Assembly: GCA_900752215.1 (NCBI GenBank)
Contig: CAADUO010000048.1
Coordinates: 1-20,134 of the forward strand
Origin: an uncultured Collinsella sp.
GTDB taxonomy: Bacteria; Actinomycetota; Coriobacteriia; Coriobacteriales; Coriobacteriaceae
Length of the DNA stretch: 20,134 nucleotides
Direction: 5' to 3'
Part shown: positions 6,596-14,115 of the stretch, piece after piece
How positions within the stretch are numbered: position 1 is the stretch's first letter
Layout of the letters: the number at the start of each line of letters is the position of its first letter
The notes under the pieces: generated by a model
Told to the model about the DNA's origin: nothing
The model's database searches: none
The model's input: only the letters and a program-made list of their open reading frames with translations
Program-made: the position numbers and the translations under genes

Positions 6596-7606
6596 CTAGA
6601 TCTCACGCACGCTTTGGCGCTCGACAAAATAGGTCGACACGGCCGTCTTGCAGGTATAGCTCTTGGGATTGCGGATGTTGCCCACCAGGCGGCGCACCGC
6701 GATCTCGCCCACCTCGTGCTTGGGAACGTGCACCGTGGTGAGCGGCGGATTGGAGAAGGCGCCCAGAGACAGATCGTCAAAGCCGATGATTGAGACATCC
6801 TCGGGGACACGTATGCCGTGCTCGTTCAGCGCGCGCATGGCGCCTACGGCGAGCACGTCGTTTTCGGCAAAGAAAGCCGTCGGCAGGTCGTCGCGCGAGA
6901 CGCTGTCGAGCCATGCGCCCATGTCGCGATAAGCACCTTCGAGCGTGGTGCCCAGTGTGACGCGCCATGTCGGGTTGGCCTCAAGATCCGCGTCCTCAAG
7001 CGCTTGGCGATAGCCGCGCTCGCGGTCCTTAAAGTTGCGGATCCGAAGGTCGCCCGCCAGATAGCCGATTTGCCTGTGGCCTTTCTCGATAAGGTAGTCC
7101 ACGGCACGCAGCACCGAATCGGTGTTGGCGATGACTACGGCATCGAAGTACTGGCGATCGCTCCAGCCGTCGAGCACAATCAGGTGGGCGGCAGCGTCGG
7201 CGAACAGGGCGTAGTCCTCCTCGCCCAGCTCGGTACCCATCAGCACGATGGCGGCCGACGGGTCGGCGATCAGGCCCTCGACCTGCGGGCGCGCGGCGTC
7301 CAGGTCGCTAAAGTCGAGCGAGACAAAGCTCGTGCTCATGCCGTGGCGACGCGCCTGGCGCTCCACGCCCTCGATGACCGCGGGATGGAAGGTGCTCTCG
7401 TCCAGGATGGCGCCCGTCTTGCGCGCAAGCACAAACTGGATGCTCTCGAGCTGCGTCGACTGCTGATAGCCAAGCGACTGCGCGCACTCCAGGATGACCT
7501 TGGCGGTCTCCTCGCTCACGCTGCGCTTGCGGTTGAGCGCGTTGGACACGGTCGCAGGCGAAAAACCGGTAATGCGGCTGATCTCGCGGACGCTTGCTTT
7601 AGCCAT
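6596..7606 (-). CDS. LacI-family transcriptional regulator
   Basis: This 336-aa protein has the LacI layout. An N-terminal helix-turn-helix spans about residues 4-48 (VREISRITGFSPATVSNALN with the hinge VSEETAKVILECAQSLGY), followed by a periplasmic-binding-protein-like effector domain (for example HRQIGYLAGD, AFFAENDVLAVGAMRALNEHGIRVPEDVSIIGFDD). The C-terminus QSVREI is short. The ATG at 7606 starts MAKASVREIS and follows AGGGGG by 4 nt; the upstream in-frame ATGs would add a low-complexity arginine/serine tail. It has its own promoter and terminator, directly upstream of the isomerase/transketolase/kinase operon, and TAAACAG-type sites lie in front of both units, pointing to autoregulation and control of that operon by a sugar or sugar phosphate. 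Confidence 0.93.
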   Translation of the reverse strand: MAKASVREISRITGFSPATVSNALNRKRSVSEETAKVILECAQSLGYQQSTQLESIQFVLARKTGAILDESTFHPAVIEGVERQARRHGMSTSFVSLDFSDLDAARPQVEGLIADPSAAIVLMGTELGEEDYALFADAAAHLIVLDGWSDRQYFDAVVIANTDSVLRAVDYLIEKGHRQIGYLAGDLRIRNFKDRERGYRQALEDADLEANPTWRVTLGTTLEGAYRDMGAWLDSVSRDDLPTAFFAENDVLAVGAMRALNEHGIRVPEDVSIIGFDDLSLGAFSNPPLTTVHVPKHEVGEIAVRRLVGNIRNPKSYTCKTAVSTYFVERQSVREI

Positions 7607-7687
7607 CGTTCCCCCTAGCATCGGTCGCGGCCGAGCATCGTGGCTTGACCGCCCCGTGGCTCGGCAACTAAACGACCGCAAATTCAA

Positions 7688-7735
7688 TCTAAACAGAATA
7701 GTAAATGTTTAATAGCTAGTTTAGCCTGTTGTCAA
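7688..7735 (-). promoter_or_regulatory. lacI-family gene promoter with autoregulatory sites
   Basis: Read leftward, a perfect -35 TTGACA (7730-7735) precedes AT-rich sequence with possible -10s (TATTAA at 15 nt or TTAAAC at 17 nt). Immediately downstream are TAAACATT and CTAAACAGA (7704-7711, 7689-7697, forming a TAAACA...TGTTTA inverted pair), and CTAGTTTAG lies within the spacer. The sites match those before the isomerase operon. Confidence 0.6.
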
Positions 7736-7788
7736 GCGAAGTGGCACGACTATTCCCCCAACGGGCGCATTTGTCCATCTTAACGTTA

Positions 7789-9207
7789 TTACGCAAGGTC
7801 TTCGCCATTGCTTGCTATTACGCGTCGGTACCATTCGAAGCTTTTCTTTTTACGTCTCTCAAACGAGCCCGCACCGCTATCGTCTCGATCGACATAGATA
7901 AACCCGTAGCGCTTACGCATCTGTCCTGTGGCGACCGAAACCAAATCGATCGGGCCCCAACAGGTATATCCCATGAGTTCCACCCCGTCGAGCTCGACGG
8001 TCTCCCTCATCGCCTCGATGTGGGCCCGCAGGTATTCAACTCGATAGTCGTCTTCTATTTCACCCGAATCTTCCGGCACATCAGGAGCACCCAAACCGTT
8101 TTCGACGATGAACAGCGGCTTTTGATAGCGATCCCAGATTTCATTCATGGTGACGCGCAGCCCTTTGGGGTCGATAAACCTCCCCCAAGGCTCCTGTTTT
8201 AGATACGGATTAGGCGCCGAGCGAAGAAGGTTCGAATCGAACTGACCTTCCGCATGCGCTTTTGCGACGCGCGTCGAGTAATACGAAAACGAGACGAAAT
8301 CGACCAGGTTTGCAGCCAGTACTTCGCGGTCATCATCCCGATAGGGCACCTCAAAACCATGGCGGGCGTATTCCTTGAGAACATAGCTCGGGTACGCACC
8401 GCGCACCTGGACGTCGGTAAACATGTAATGGCTGCGATTCTCAGCCTGCGCAGCCAGCACATCGTCCGGATCACATGTAGCCGGATAGAAGACACCTGCG
8501 TTGAGCATGCAACCGATCTTCGCCCCAGGGCACAGTTCATGACACGCCCCGACCGCACGGGCGCTCGCAACCAATACATGGTGCACGGCCGTGTGAACCG
8601 TTGCATAGCGATTCTCCCCTTGCTCGAAGATGATCCCCGCCGCCATAAAGCACGCCTGCGTCATGATGTTGATCTCGTTAAAGGTCAGCCAATAATTGAC
8701 CAATCCCCGATAGCGCTCGAACACGGTACGCGAATATCGCTCGAACAGGTCGACCAACCTGCGATCGCGCCATCCGCCATACGCATCGACGAGATGCATG
8801 GGGACATCATAGTGGTTGAGCGTCACCAAAGGCTCAATGTCATGCGCGCGACACGTCCTAAAAACATCCTCGTAAAAGGCAAGGCCTTCTTCATTGGGCT
8901 CGGCTTCGTCTCCTTTGGGAAAAATGCGGCTCCAGGCGATTGATAAGCGCAGGCATTTAAAACCCATCTGGGCAAACAGTTCAATATCCTGCTTGTACCT
9001 ATGGTAAAAATCAATGCCCTTGCGAGCGGGATAGAAGCTGTCGGGTGCCAACGCACGCGGATCAAGGTCTCCCCGCATGACGTCCATGCGTTGATCGCCA
9101 AACGGCAGCATGTCGGAATTGGCTAAACCGCGACCGCCTTCGTTCCATCCTCCCTCGCACTGGTTTGCAGCCAGAGCCCCGCCCCATAAAAAATCTTCTC
9201 TAAACAT
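7789..9207 (-). CDS. 6-phospho-beta-glucosidase (GH1)
   Basis: This 472-aa cytosolic glycoside hydrolase of family 1 splits phosphorylated beta-glucosides (cellobiose 6-phosphate, salicin or arbutin phosphate) delivered by the PTS into glucose 6-phosphate and glucose or aglycone. The acid/base glutamate is Glu178 in TFNEIN and the nucleophile Glu369 in FIVENGLG. The phosphate-specific signature is present: Ser424, Lys432 and Tyr434 in DLVSVATGQMRKRYGF, followed by the BglA-like end RKKKSFEWY. It is full length. The ATG at 9207 begins MFREDFLWGGALAANQ, the family N-terminus, with AAAGGA about 10 nt upstream; a 43-codon in-frame extension is not supported. It is the last gene of the licT-PTS-bgl operon. 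No clear terminator was seen downstream. Confidence 0.96.
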   Translation of the reverse strand: MFREDFLWGGALAANQCEGGWNEGGRGLANSDMLPFGDQRMDVMRGDLDPRALAPDSFYPARKGIDFYHRYKQDIELFAQMGFKCLRLSIAWSRIFPKGDEAEPNEEGLAFYEDVFRTCRAHDIEPLVTLNHYDVPMHLVDAYGGWRDRRLVDLFERYSRTVFERYRGLVNYWLTFNEINIMTQACFMAAGIIFEQGENRYATVHTAVHHVLVASARAVGACHELCPGAKIGCMLNAGVFYPATCDPDDVLAAQAENRSHYMFTDVQVRGAYPSYVLKEYARHGFEVPYRDDDREVLAANLVDFVSFSYYSTRVAKAHAEGQFDSNLLRSAPNPYLKQEPWGRFIDPKGLRVTMNEIWDRYQKPLFIVENGLGAPDVPEDSGEIEDDYRVEYLRAHIEAMRETVELDGVELMGYTCWGPIDLVSVATGQMRKRYGFIYVDRDDSGAGSFERRKKKSFEWYRRVIASNGEDLA

Positions 9208-9272
9208 TATGGTGTCGTCCTTTCTATCAAATTCCCGGCCCACGCTGTCGAACGCAACGGACTCGACAAGTG

Positions 9273-9325
9273 CCGCGCAACAGCACAGTACCGTTGCGCG
9301 GCCAAGGGGTCGGACCGCGCAACGG
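9273..9325. repeat. Three-part alternating inverted repeat between PTS and glucosidase genes
   Basis: CCGTTGCGCGG (9291-9301) can pair with CCGCGCAACGG (9315-9325, 11 bp) or with CCGCGCAAC (9273-9281, 9 bp), but not with both. There is no T-run after either hairpin, so it is not an obvious terminator. It could be an mRNA processing or stability element setting the permease-to-enzyme ratio, or a RNA switch. Confidence 0.55.
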
Positions 9326-9353
9326 CTGGGGAGCATATTTGTGTAGTAGCCTC

Positions 9354-10802
9354 TTATGCCTCGACGGATTCAACGGCCTCAGAATCGCCGCTCTTGGACT
9401 TCAACGGCATCTTCTCCTGTCCTTCAAATCCAAAAACCATGGCCAACGCAAACGTCACGGCACCGCCAGCAAGACACCCGATGGTTCCAGGGATGATATC
9501 CTGAGCAAACATGAGCACGTTCATCCATGGGAAACCAACGCCAGTGAAGATATAGACGTTGGCATGAAGAAGGCTTACCAGCAGACCACCGACAGCACCA
9601 CCAATCATGTTCCAGGCAAGAGCCTTCTTGTCGCGAAACAGGATGCCGTAGATGATGGGCTCACTCACGCGACCGAAGGCATAGGTGATGAACAAGTTCC
9701 AGCCCGTGGCTCGACTCTCCTTGTCCTTAGCGCGCAGGCCATAGGCGAGCGCGATGGCAAGCGTGGTGTAGGCTACAACCGCGGCGCCGGGGTATAAGAT
9801 GGCGTCGTAACCGTTCTGGAGCGCGGCGGGCAATATGGCGGTATAGATCGGCACGTGCATGCCGGTGGCGATGATCAGATTCCAGAATGCGCCGATAACC
9901 GCGGTCGCAGCGGGACCGGCAACAGAGGCGAGCCAAATGATGAAATCGGCCACAAGGCCCATGACAAATTGGACGGCAGGGCCGCAGAGGCACAGCGCGA
10001 CCGGCAACATCACGAGCACCGTACCCACGGGTACGATCAGAACGCGCAACATATCAGGCGAGATCTTCTTAAAGAAGCGCTCAACATAGGACTGGGCCCA
10101 GGTGATCAAGATGACCGGAAGAACAGCCTGGGTGTAGTTGACGAGCTGCATGGGGATGCCGAAGACGCTGAAAGGCTTTCCGTCCTCAACAATAGCGAGC
10201 ATGTCGGGATAAATCATCACAACAGCGATGAGCAGTGCCAGCACAGGACTCGTTTTGAACTTCTTAGCCGAGCTATAGGCGGCAAACACCGGGAAGTAGT
10301 AATACGCCGCATCGCCCACCAGGGAAAGGATCCGATACAGGTCGCTCGTTTCGGACATAAAACCGGCGCCTTCGGGCCCAAACAGAATAACGAGCATCTT
10401 GAAGATACCGGCGACACAAAAGATCGGAAGGATCGGGGTGATAGCGCCGCTCACGGCATCGAGCAGCTGATTGAGGAGGTGCTTGGGCGCCAAGCGCTCC
10501 TTCCAGCTAAGCTGAGGGCCATCGAGTTCCTCGTCAATCGATACCGTGACCTCGAATCCGCCCTGCTTACAAACCTCGTCGTAGACCTTGTCGACCGTGG
10601 GCCCGACCACCAGCTGCACCTGCCCTCCGGCGTGCACGACGCTGATGATAGACGAGATGTCCTCAAGCTTCTCATCATTCGAGAGGCTTTCATCCTTGAG
10701 GTTGAAGCGCAGGCGCGTCATGCAATGCGTAACCGAAGCCACGTTTTCCGCCCCGCCCACAGTGGAGAGAATCTGCTCTGCCACCTTTTTGTAATTTGCC
10801 AT
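9354..10802 (-). CDS. Beta-glucoside PTS permease, EIIBC
   Basis: This 482-aa inner-membrane permease takes up and phosphorylates a beta-glucoside. The N-terminal EIIB domain (about 1-85) carries the phosphocysteine Cys27 in VASVTHCMTRLRF. After a linker, EIIC spans about 105-460 with around ten hydrophobic segments. The C-terminal EIIA domain of the E. coli BglF type is absent: the protein ends in a short acidic tail after GFEGQEKMPLKSK, so EIIA must come from another protein. It lies between the antiterminator and the phospho-beta-glucosidase genes. The second of two adjacent ATGs (10802) has the better spacing from AAAGGAG (6 nt). That ribosome binding site can be hidden in a hairpin linked to an upstream RAT-like element. 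Confidence 0.95.
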   Translation of the reverse strand: MANYKKVAEQILSTVGGAENVASVTHCMTRLRFNLKDESLSNDEKLEDISSIISVVHAGGQVQLVVGPTVDKVYDEVCKQGGFEVTVSIDEELDGPQLSWKERLAPKHLLNQLLDAVSGAITPILPIFCVAGIFKMLVILFGPEGAGFMSETSDLYRILSLVGDAAYYYFPVFAAYSSAKKFKTSPVLALLIAVVMIYPDMLAIVEDGKPFSVFGIPMQLVNYTQAVLPVILITWAQSYVERFFKKISPDMLRVLIVPVGTVLVMLPVALCLCGPAVQFVMGLVADFIIWLASVAGPAATAVIGAFWNLIIATGMHVPIYTAILPAALQNGYDAILYPGAAVVAYTTLAIALAYGLRAKDKESRATGWNLFITYAFGRVSEPIIYGILFRDKKALAWNMIGGAVGGLLVSLLHANVYIFTGVGFPWMNVLMFAQDIIPGTIGCLAGGAVTFALAMVFGFEGQEKMPLKSKSGDSEAVESVEA

Positions 10803-10810
10803 CATTGGCT

Positions 10811-10850
10811 CCTTTGCACAATCTTGGCTTACTGTTCGAATCGGCAAAGG
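10811..10850 (-). promoter_or_regulatory. Hairpin sequestering the PTS gene ribosome binding site
   Basis: Read leftward, CCTTTGC (10850-10844) is perfectly complementary to GCAAAGG (10817-10811), which includes most of the AAAGGAG Shine-Dalgarno of the EIIBC gene. The first two bases, CC, are also the 3' end of the RAT-like element, so the two structures compete. Confidence 0.5.
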
Positions 10851-10881
10851 TCATGCCCCGAATGGCTACGGGTTACAATCC
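10849..10881 (-). promoter_or_regulatory. RAT-like antiterminator target spanning licT stop
   Basis: Read leftward, the 33-nt element begins GGATTGTAAC, has a CCCG...CGGG upper stem and ends GGCATGACC, matching the framework of ribonucleic antiterminator sites bound by the BglG/LicT family. The licT stop codon TAA (10875-10873) is inside the 5' strand. No intrinsic terminator follows; instead the 3' end overlaps a stem that masks the downstream ribosome binding site. Confidence 0.6.
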
Positions 10882-11712
10882 TTTTTTGGAGATGATCCGG
10901 TTGAGATGGATCATCAGATAGAGTTCCTCCTCCTCGGAGAGCGTGGCGTCCCACGTTTCACGACAATAGGAACCGATATGCTTCACGCACTCTGCCAACT
11001 GCGGAAACTCCTCACGAAAGTTCTTGTACATCTGCATGTTGGCGCTGTTCAGCGACTCGCCGGCTTGAATGCGCTTGAACAGGTACCGCAGATGCGTGGC
11101 ATAGCGAGTGAAATCGTAGGAATCGCGGTCAACGATGATGCGAAAATCACTCTCGACGATCTCAGTGACATCTTCTAGCATATCGTCAAACTGCTTGGTG
11201 GGTTTGCTCGCGGTCTCGATGGCCTGAACAACCCGCGCATTGACGAGATTCATGGCAATGCTGGCAATCTCTTCTTTGGGAAGTCGTTCACCAAGCTCCT
11301 TTTCGAGCCTCATAACGATAAACTGGGCAGCCTTGTATTCCTTCGGATACGTCTCCCGCACTTCATAGGCAAGAGGCATCGCGATGCGGACCCCCTTTTG
11401 GGCTCGCGCAACGGCAAACGACAGGTGATCAGCCATGAACAGCGTCGCATTGGTCGAGAGGTCGTAGGGCAGTTCGTTGGCAACGATGTCCATAACTTTC
11501 GCCGCAAACATCACGATATCCGAGGGAAGATCCCTCATGACATCTTGTCCTTTAGGATCAATGTCGTAAAACGTATGCTCGATTTTAGAAAGAGGGAGCT
11601 CTCGAGGAAAATCTCCGCCGAAACCGACGCCCCTGCCCATGGCGATGACATCTCGCCCTTGTCCGTCACGGCAAAGAACCGCGTTGTTGTTAAGCTTTTT
11701 AATTGCAAGCAT
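10873..11712 (-). CDS. licT: BglG/LicT-family transcriptional antiterminator
   Basis: This 279-aa RNA-binding regulator prevents termination in the leader of a beta-glucoside operon when the sugar is present. The N-terminal RNA-binding domain (about 1-56) starts MLAIKKLNNNAVLCRD and contains GRGVGFG. PRD1 covers about 65-170 and PRD2 about 171-279. The PTS-phosphorylated histidines correspond to His96 (PRD1) and His207 and His269 (PRD2). The second PRD1 histidine, expected in IALHLVNA, is Asn155 here (IAMNLVNA). The start follows AAAGGAGG by 6 nt. The leader carries two RAT-like elements and a terminator, indicating autogenous control; the PTS EIIBC and phospho-beta-glucosidase genes follow. 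The gene symbol is by family resemblance. Confidence 0.95.
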   Translation of the reverse strand: MLAIKKLNNNAVLCRDGQGRDVIAMGRGVGFGGDFPRELPLSKIEHTFYDIDPKGQDVMRDLPSDIVMFAAKVMDIVANELPYDLSTNATLFMADHLSFAVARAQKGVRIAMPLAYEVRETYPKEYKAAQFIVMRLEKELGERLPKEEIASIAMNLVNARVVQAIETASKPTKQFDDMLEDVTEIVESDFRIIVDRDSYDFTRYATHLRYLFKRIQAGESLNSANMQMYKNFREEFPQLAECVKHIGSYCRETWDATLSEEEELYLMIHLNRIISKKGL

Positions 11713-11741
11713 GGTGAACCTCCTTTCAAGAACACTCACAG

Positions 11742-11784
11742 AAAAAGGCATGATAGCCAATAGCAGTGCTATTGCGGTCATGCC
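11742..11784 (-). terminator. Leader terminator of the licT operon
   Basis: Read leftward, GGCATGA pairs with TCATGCC (outer stem) and CAATAGC with GCTATTG (inner stem) around a 3-nt loop, followed by TTTTT. The outer 5' arm is also the 3' strand of the second RAT-like element, so the two structures exclude each other, as in classic LicT antitermination. It ends about 30 nt before the licT start codon. Confidence 0.88.
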
Positions 11785-11798
11785 TTACGTAACAATCC
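11776..11798 (-). promoter_or_regulatory. Second RAT-like antiterminator target (short)
   Basis: Read leftward it begins GGATTGTTAC and ends GGCATGACC, but only 4 nt lie between, giving 23 nt instead of the usual 29-30. It directly overlaps the leader terminator. Confidence 0.65.
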
Positions 11799-11815
11799 GT
11801 GTTGTATTGCTCTTG

Positions 11816-11844
11816 GGCATGCCTCCACACAGGAGTAACAATCC
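11816..11844 (-). promoter_or_regulatory. First RAT antiterminator target
   Basis: This element is 29 nt, the canonical length. Read leftward it begins GGATTGTTAC, forms a CTCC/GGAG upper hairpin and ends GGCATGCC. It starts only about 8 nt after the predicted transcription start, and the second copy follows 17 nt downstream. Confidence 0.8.
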
Positions 11845-11858
11845 AAGATGCAAAATGC

Positions 11859-11864
11859 ATTATA
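11859..11864 (-). promoter_or_regulatory. -10 element of the licT-PTS-bgl operon
   Basis: A perfect TATAAT in the leftward direction, placed so that transcription would start near 11852, just before the first RAT. No good -35 hexamer is present at 16-18 nt upstream (the region is G/C-rich), so activator help or a weak promoter is possible. Confidence 0.6.
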
Positions 11865-11961
11865 GCGCTCTCCCCGCCCCGGGGACCATCGGGCTGGCGA
11901 ACGGTAGATGTCGGCCCGCCAGCGGCCACATCGAGCAGATGGGCGTGCTTCGATCCCGAGC

Positions 11962-12936
11962 CTAGCCTAGGATGCGGGCCATGCGCGCCTTGAACTCTGA
12001 CAGGAAGCGCGGGGCGTCTACGGTCAGCGCCACAAGCGCGCTCTTGTCCGGATCGGACAGGCGGCGCTCATCGCAGATGGTGCGGCCGCGGTACTCGCCC
12101 AGCAGATCAACACGCAGGTTGCAGCCGAGCGCACCTACGAGCGTGGGGTCGATCGCCACGGCAACCGCCAGCGGATCATGCAGCGCGCAGCCGCCCAGGT
12201 AGGGCGCGTTCATTTCGTACGAACCAATGTAGTGCTCGACCATGCTCGCAAACGCGCAGCCAGCCATAGTGCCCGAGCCCGTCCAGCCGGCAATGTCGCG
12301 GCGTGTGAGCACCACGCGATGCGTCACGTCCAGACCCACCATGGTAAGCTTGCGGCCCGAGCGCAGCACCGCGTCGGCTGCCTCGGGGTCGCTCGCCATA
12401 TTGGCCTCGGCGCCCGCGCTCACGTTACCGGGCACGGTAAGGGCGCCGCCCATCACGACCACGCGGCCGATGGACATCATCGCCGCCGCATCGCGCTCCA
12501 GGGCGAGCGCCAGGTTGGAGAGCGGGCCAGTCGCTACGTAGACCAGATCGGGACCATAGGTGCGCGCGGCATCGATCAGATAATCGACCGCAGCGTTGCC
12601 GTCGGCCGAGGTCGCCCCCACCGGCTCGTAGGGCGACGCGGGCACGCTCGCGCCGCCGATGCCGTTCTTGCCGTGAATGAGCGCGGTGGACGCCGGCGGC
12701 GTATAGGGCTCAGTCGCCTGCAGAGGACGGTCGGCACCCAGGTACACCGGCACCTCGGGGCGACCCAGCAGATCGAGCACCGCCAGGCAATTGTGCGCCG
12801 ATTGCTCGACGCGCACGTTGCCAAAGCACGTGGTGATGCCCACGAGCTCCACCTCGGGGCTCGCGATGGCATAGGCCAGCGCCATCGCATCGTCCACACC
12901 CATATCCAGATCAAGGATCAGCTTCTTGATTGCCAT
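11962..12936 (-). CDS. Nucleoside hydrolase (IUNH family)
   Basis: This 324-aa enzyme hydrolyses the N-glycosidic bond of ribonucleosides to free base and ribose in the cytosol. The calcium-binding N-terminal motif is DLDMGVDDAMAL (Asp9, Asp11, Asp15, Asp16), a variant of the usual DTDPGxDDA. His88 (IHGKNG), VATGPLSNLALAL, the VMGGA block and the C-terminal HDPLAVA (His253-Asp254) are further family marks. Length is typical. It follows the ribokinase gene after 30 nt, with CGGAG 7 nt before its ATG, so the two form an operon in which ribose released here is phosphorylated by the partner. Whether it prefers purine, pyrimidine or inosine/uridine nucleosides cannot be told. Confidence 0.95.
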   Translation of the reverse strand: MAIKKLILDLDMGVDDAMALAYAIASPEVELVGITTCFGNVRVEQSAHNCLAVLDLLGRPEVPVYLGADRPLQATEPYTPPASTALIHGKNGIGGASVPASPYEPVGATSADGNAAVDYLIDAARTYGPDLVYVATGPLSNLALALERDAAAMMSIGRVVVMGGALTVPGNVSAGAEANMASDPEAADAVLRSGRKLTMVGLDVTHRVVLTRRDIAGWTGSGTMAGCAFASMVEHYIGSYEMNAPYLGGCALHDPLAVAVAIDPTLVGALGCNLRVDLLGEYRGRTICDERRLSDPDKSALVALTVDAPRFLSEFKARMARILG

Positions 12937-12966
12937 TGTTCTACTCCGCTTCTCCGTCTTTATCGT

Positions 12967-13929
12967 TTAACCAAACCAATGTTCAACTTCGGCGCGCGTG
13001 GGAATCGATTGCTGAGCGCCCAGGCGCGACACCGTCACTGCCGAGGCGCGAGCACCCGCGGCCATGCACTCAAAGAGCGGCAAGCCCTCTAGGCGAGCCG
13101 CCGCCAACGCGCCGATAAACGTATCGCCGGCGGCCGTGGTATCGACTACCGTGCTCGAAAGTGCCGGCATGCGCAGCAGCTCACCGTCATCGCCGAGCGC
13201 AACCGAGCCGGCACCGCCCAACGTGATGACCGCAGCTCCGGCACCCCTAGCGAACAGGGCGTTGAGCGCCGCGACGCAGCTCTCATCGTCCTTGGGCAGG
13301 ATACCCGTCAGCACCTGGCACTCGGTCTCGTTGGGGCAGACCAAGTCGACCGCAGGCCAGACCTCCGCAGGCAACTCACAAGCAGGCGCTGGATTAAAGA
13401 CCGTATAGAACCCCAGCTCGTGAGCGCAAACAAGCGCATCGGCCGTCGCTGCAAGGTCACATTCACCCTGGGCGATAAAGACGCTTCCGGCAGCCGGGGC
13501 AATCTCGCTGGCGTCGTCGTCGAGCTCATGGGCCACCAGACGCCTCAACGCGCAGGCAACGTCCGCACCCGCAAGCGCATGGTTGGCGCCCGGTGACAGT
13601 ATGATGCGGTTGTCGCCCTCGCAGCGAATGATGGTCGCCGTTCCCGTCTCCACGTCATCGCGATGCACTACAAAGTCACAGTCCACGCCGGCGTCTTGGA
13701 GCCCCACCACGAGCGACGCGCCGAACGCGTCGCGACCGACCGCGCCGATCATGTGCGTGCACGCGCCCATACGCGCGGCAGCTACGGCCTGATTGGCGCC
13801 CTTGCCGCCGGCGTTGGTGATAAACCCGCTGCCGCCGACGGTCTCGCCCGCACGCGGCATGCGCTCGCACGCCACCGAAAGGTCCATGTTCATGCTGCCG
13901 AACACCGCAACGATGCCGCAATCTGCCAT
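12967..13929 (-). CDS. rbsK: Ribokinase
   Basis: This 320-aa PfkB-family kinase phosphorylates D-ribose to ribose 5-phosphate with ATP. The N-terminal VFGSMNMDLSV and GGKGANQAVAAARMGA (41-56) match the first PfkB signature and ribose-binding loop. The second signature is VVDTTAAGDTFIGALAAA, with catalytic base Asp269 and the anion hole AAGD. NETE (200-203) in LVCPNETE is the metal/phosphate motif. The start is supported by GAGGAGG 5 nt upstream. It is the first gene of a two-gene operon with the nucleoside hydrolase, and is divergent from the acyltransferase gene. Deoxyribokinase or another PfkB sugar kinase is possible, but ribokinase fits the motifs and context best. Confidence 0.94.
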   Translation of the reverse strand: MADCGIVAVFGSMNMDLSVACERMPRAGETVGGSGFITNAGGKGANQAVAAARMGACTHMIGAVGRDAFGASLVVGLQDAGVDCDFVVHRDDVETGTATIIRCEGDNRIILSPGANHALAGADVACALRRLVAHELDDDASEIAPAAGSVFIAQGECDLAATADALVCAHELGFYTVFNPAPACELPAEVWPAVDLVCPNETECQVLTGILPKDDESCVAALNALFARGAGAAVITLGGAGSVALGDDGELLRMPALSSTVVDTTAAGDTFIGALAAARLEGLPLFECMAAGARASAVTVSRLGAQQSIPTRAEVEHWFG

Positions 13930-14115
13930 GGAAACCTCCTCGTCCGCGAGCTCTGCACCCGCTGTTGGCCGTCAATCGTGCGCTCGCGCGCCTCTATAAC
14001 TTTAGTTCACTTTGATGTGGACGCGCGCTTGAGCTTGCGGCGGCAGCAAGCATTCACAGGAGCAGGCGGTTACAATGAAGACGTGCTGATTATTCTCGTC
14101 ATTGGATGAAGTTTT

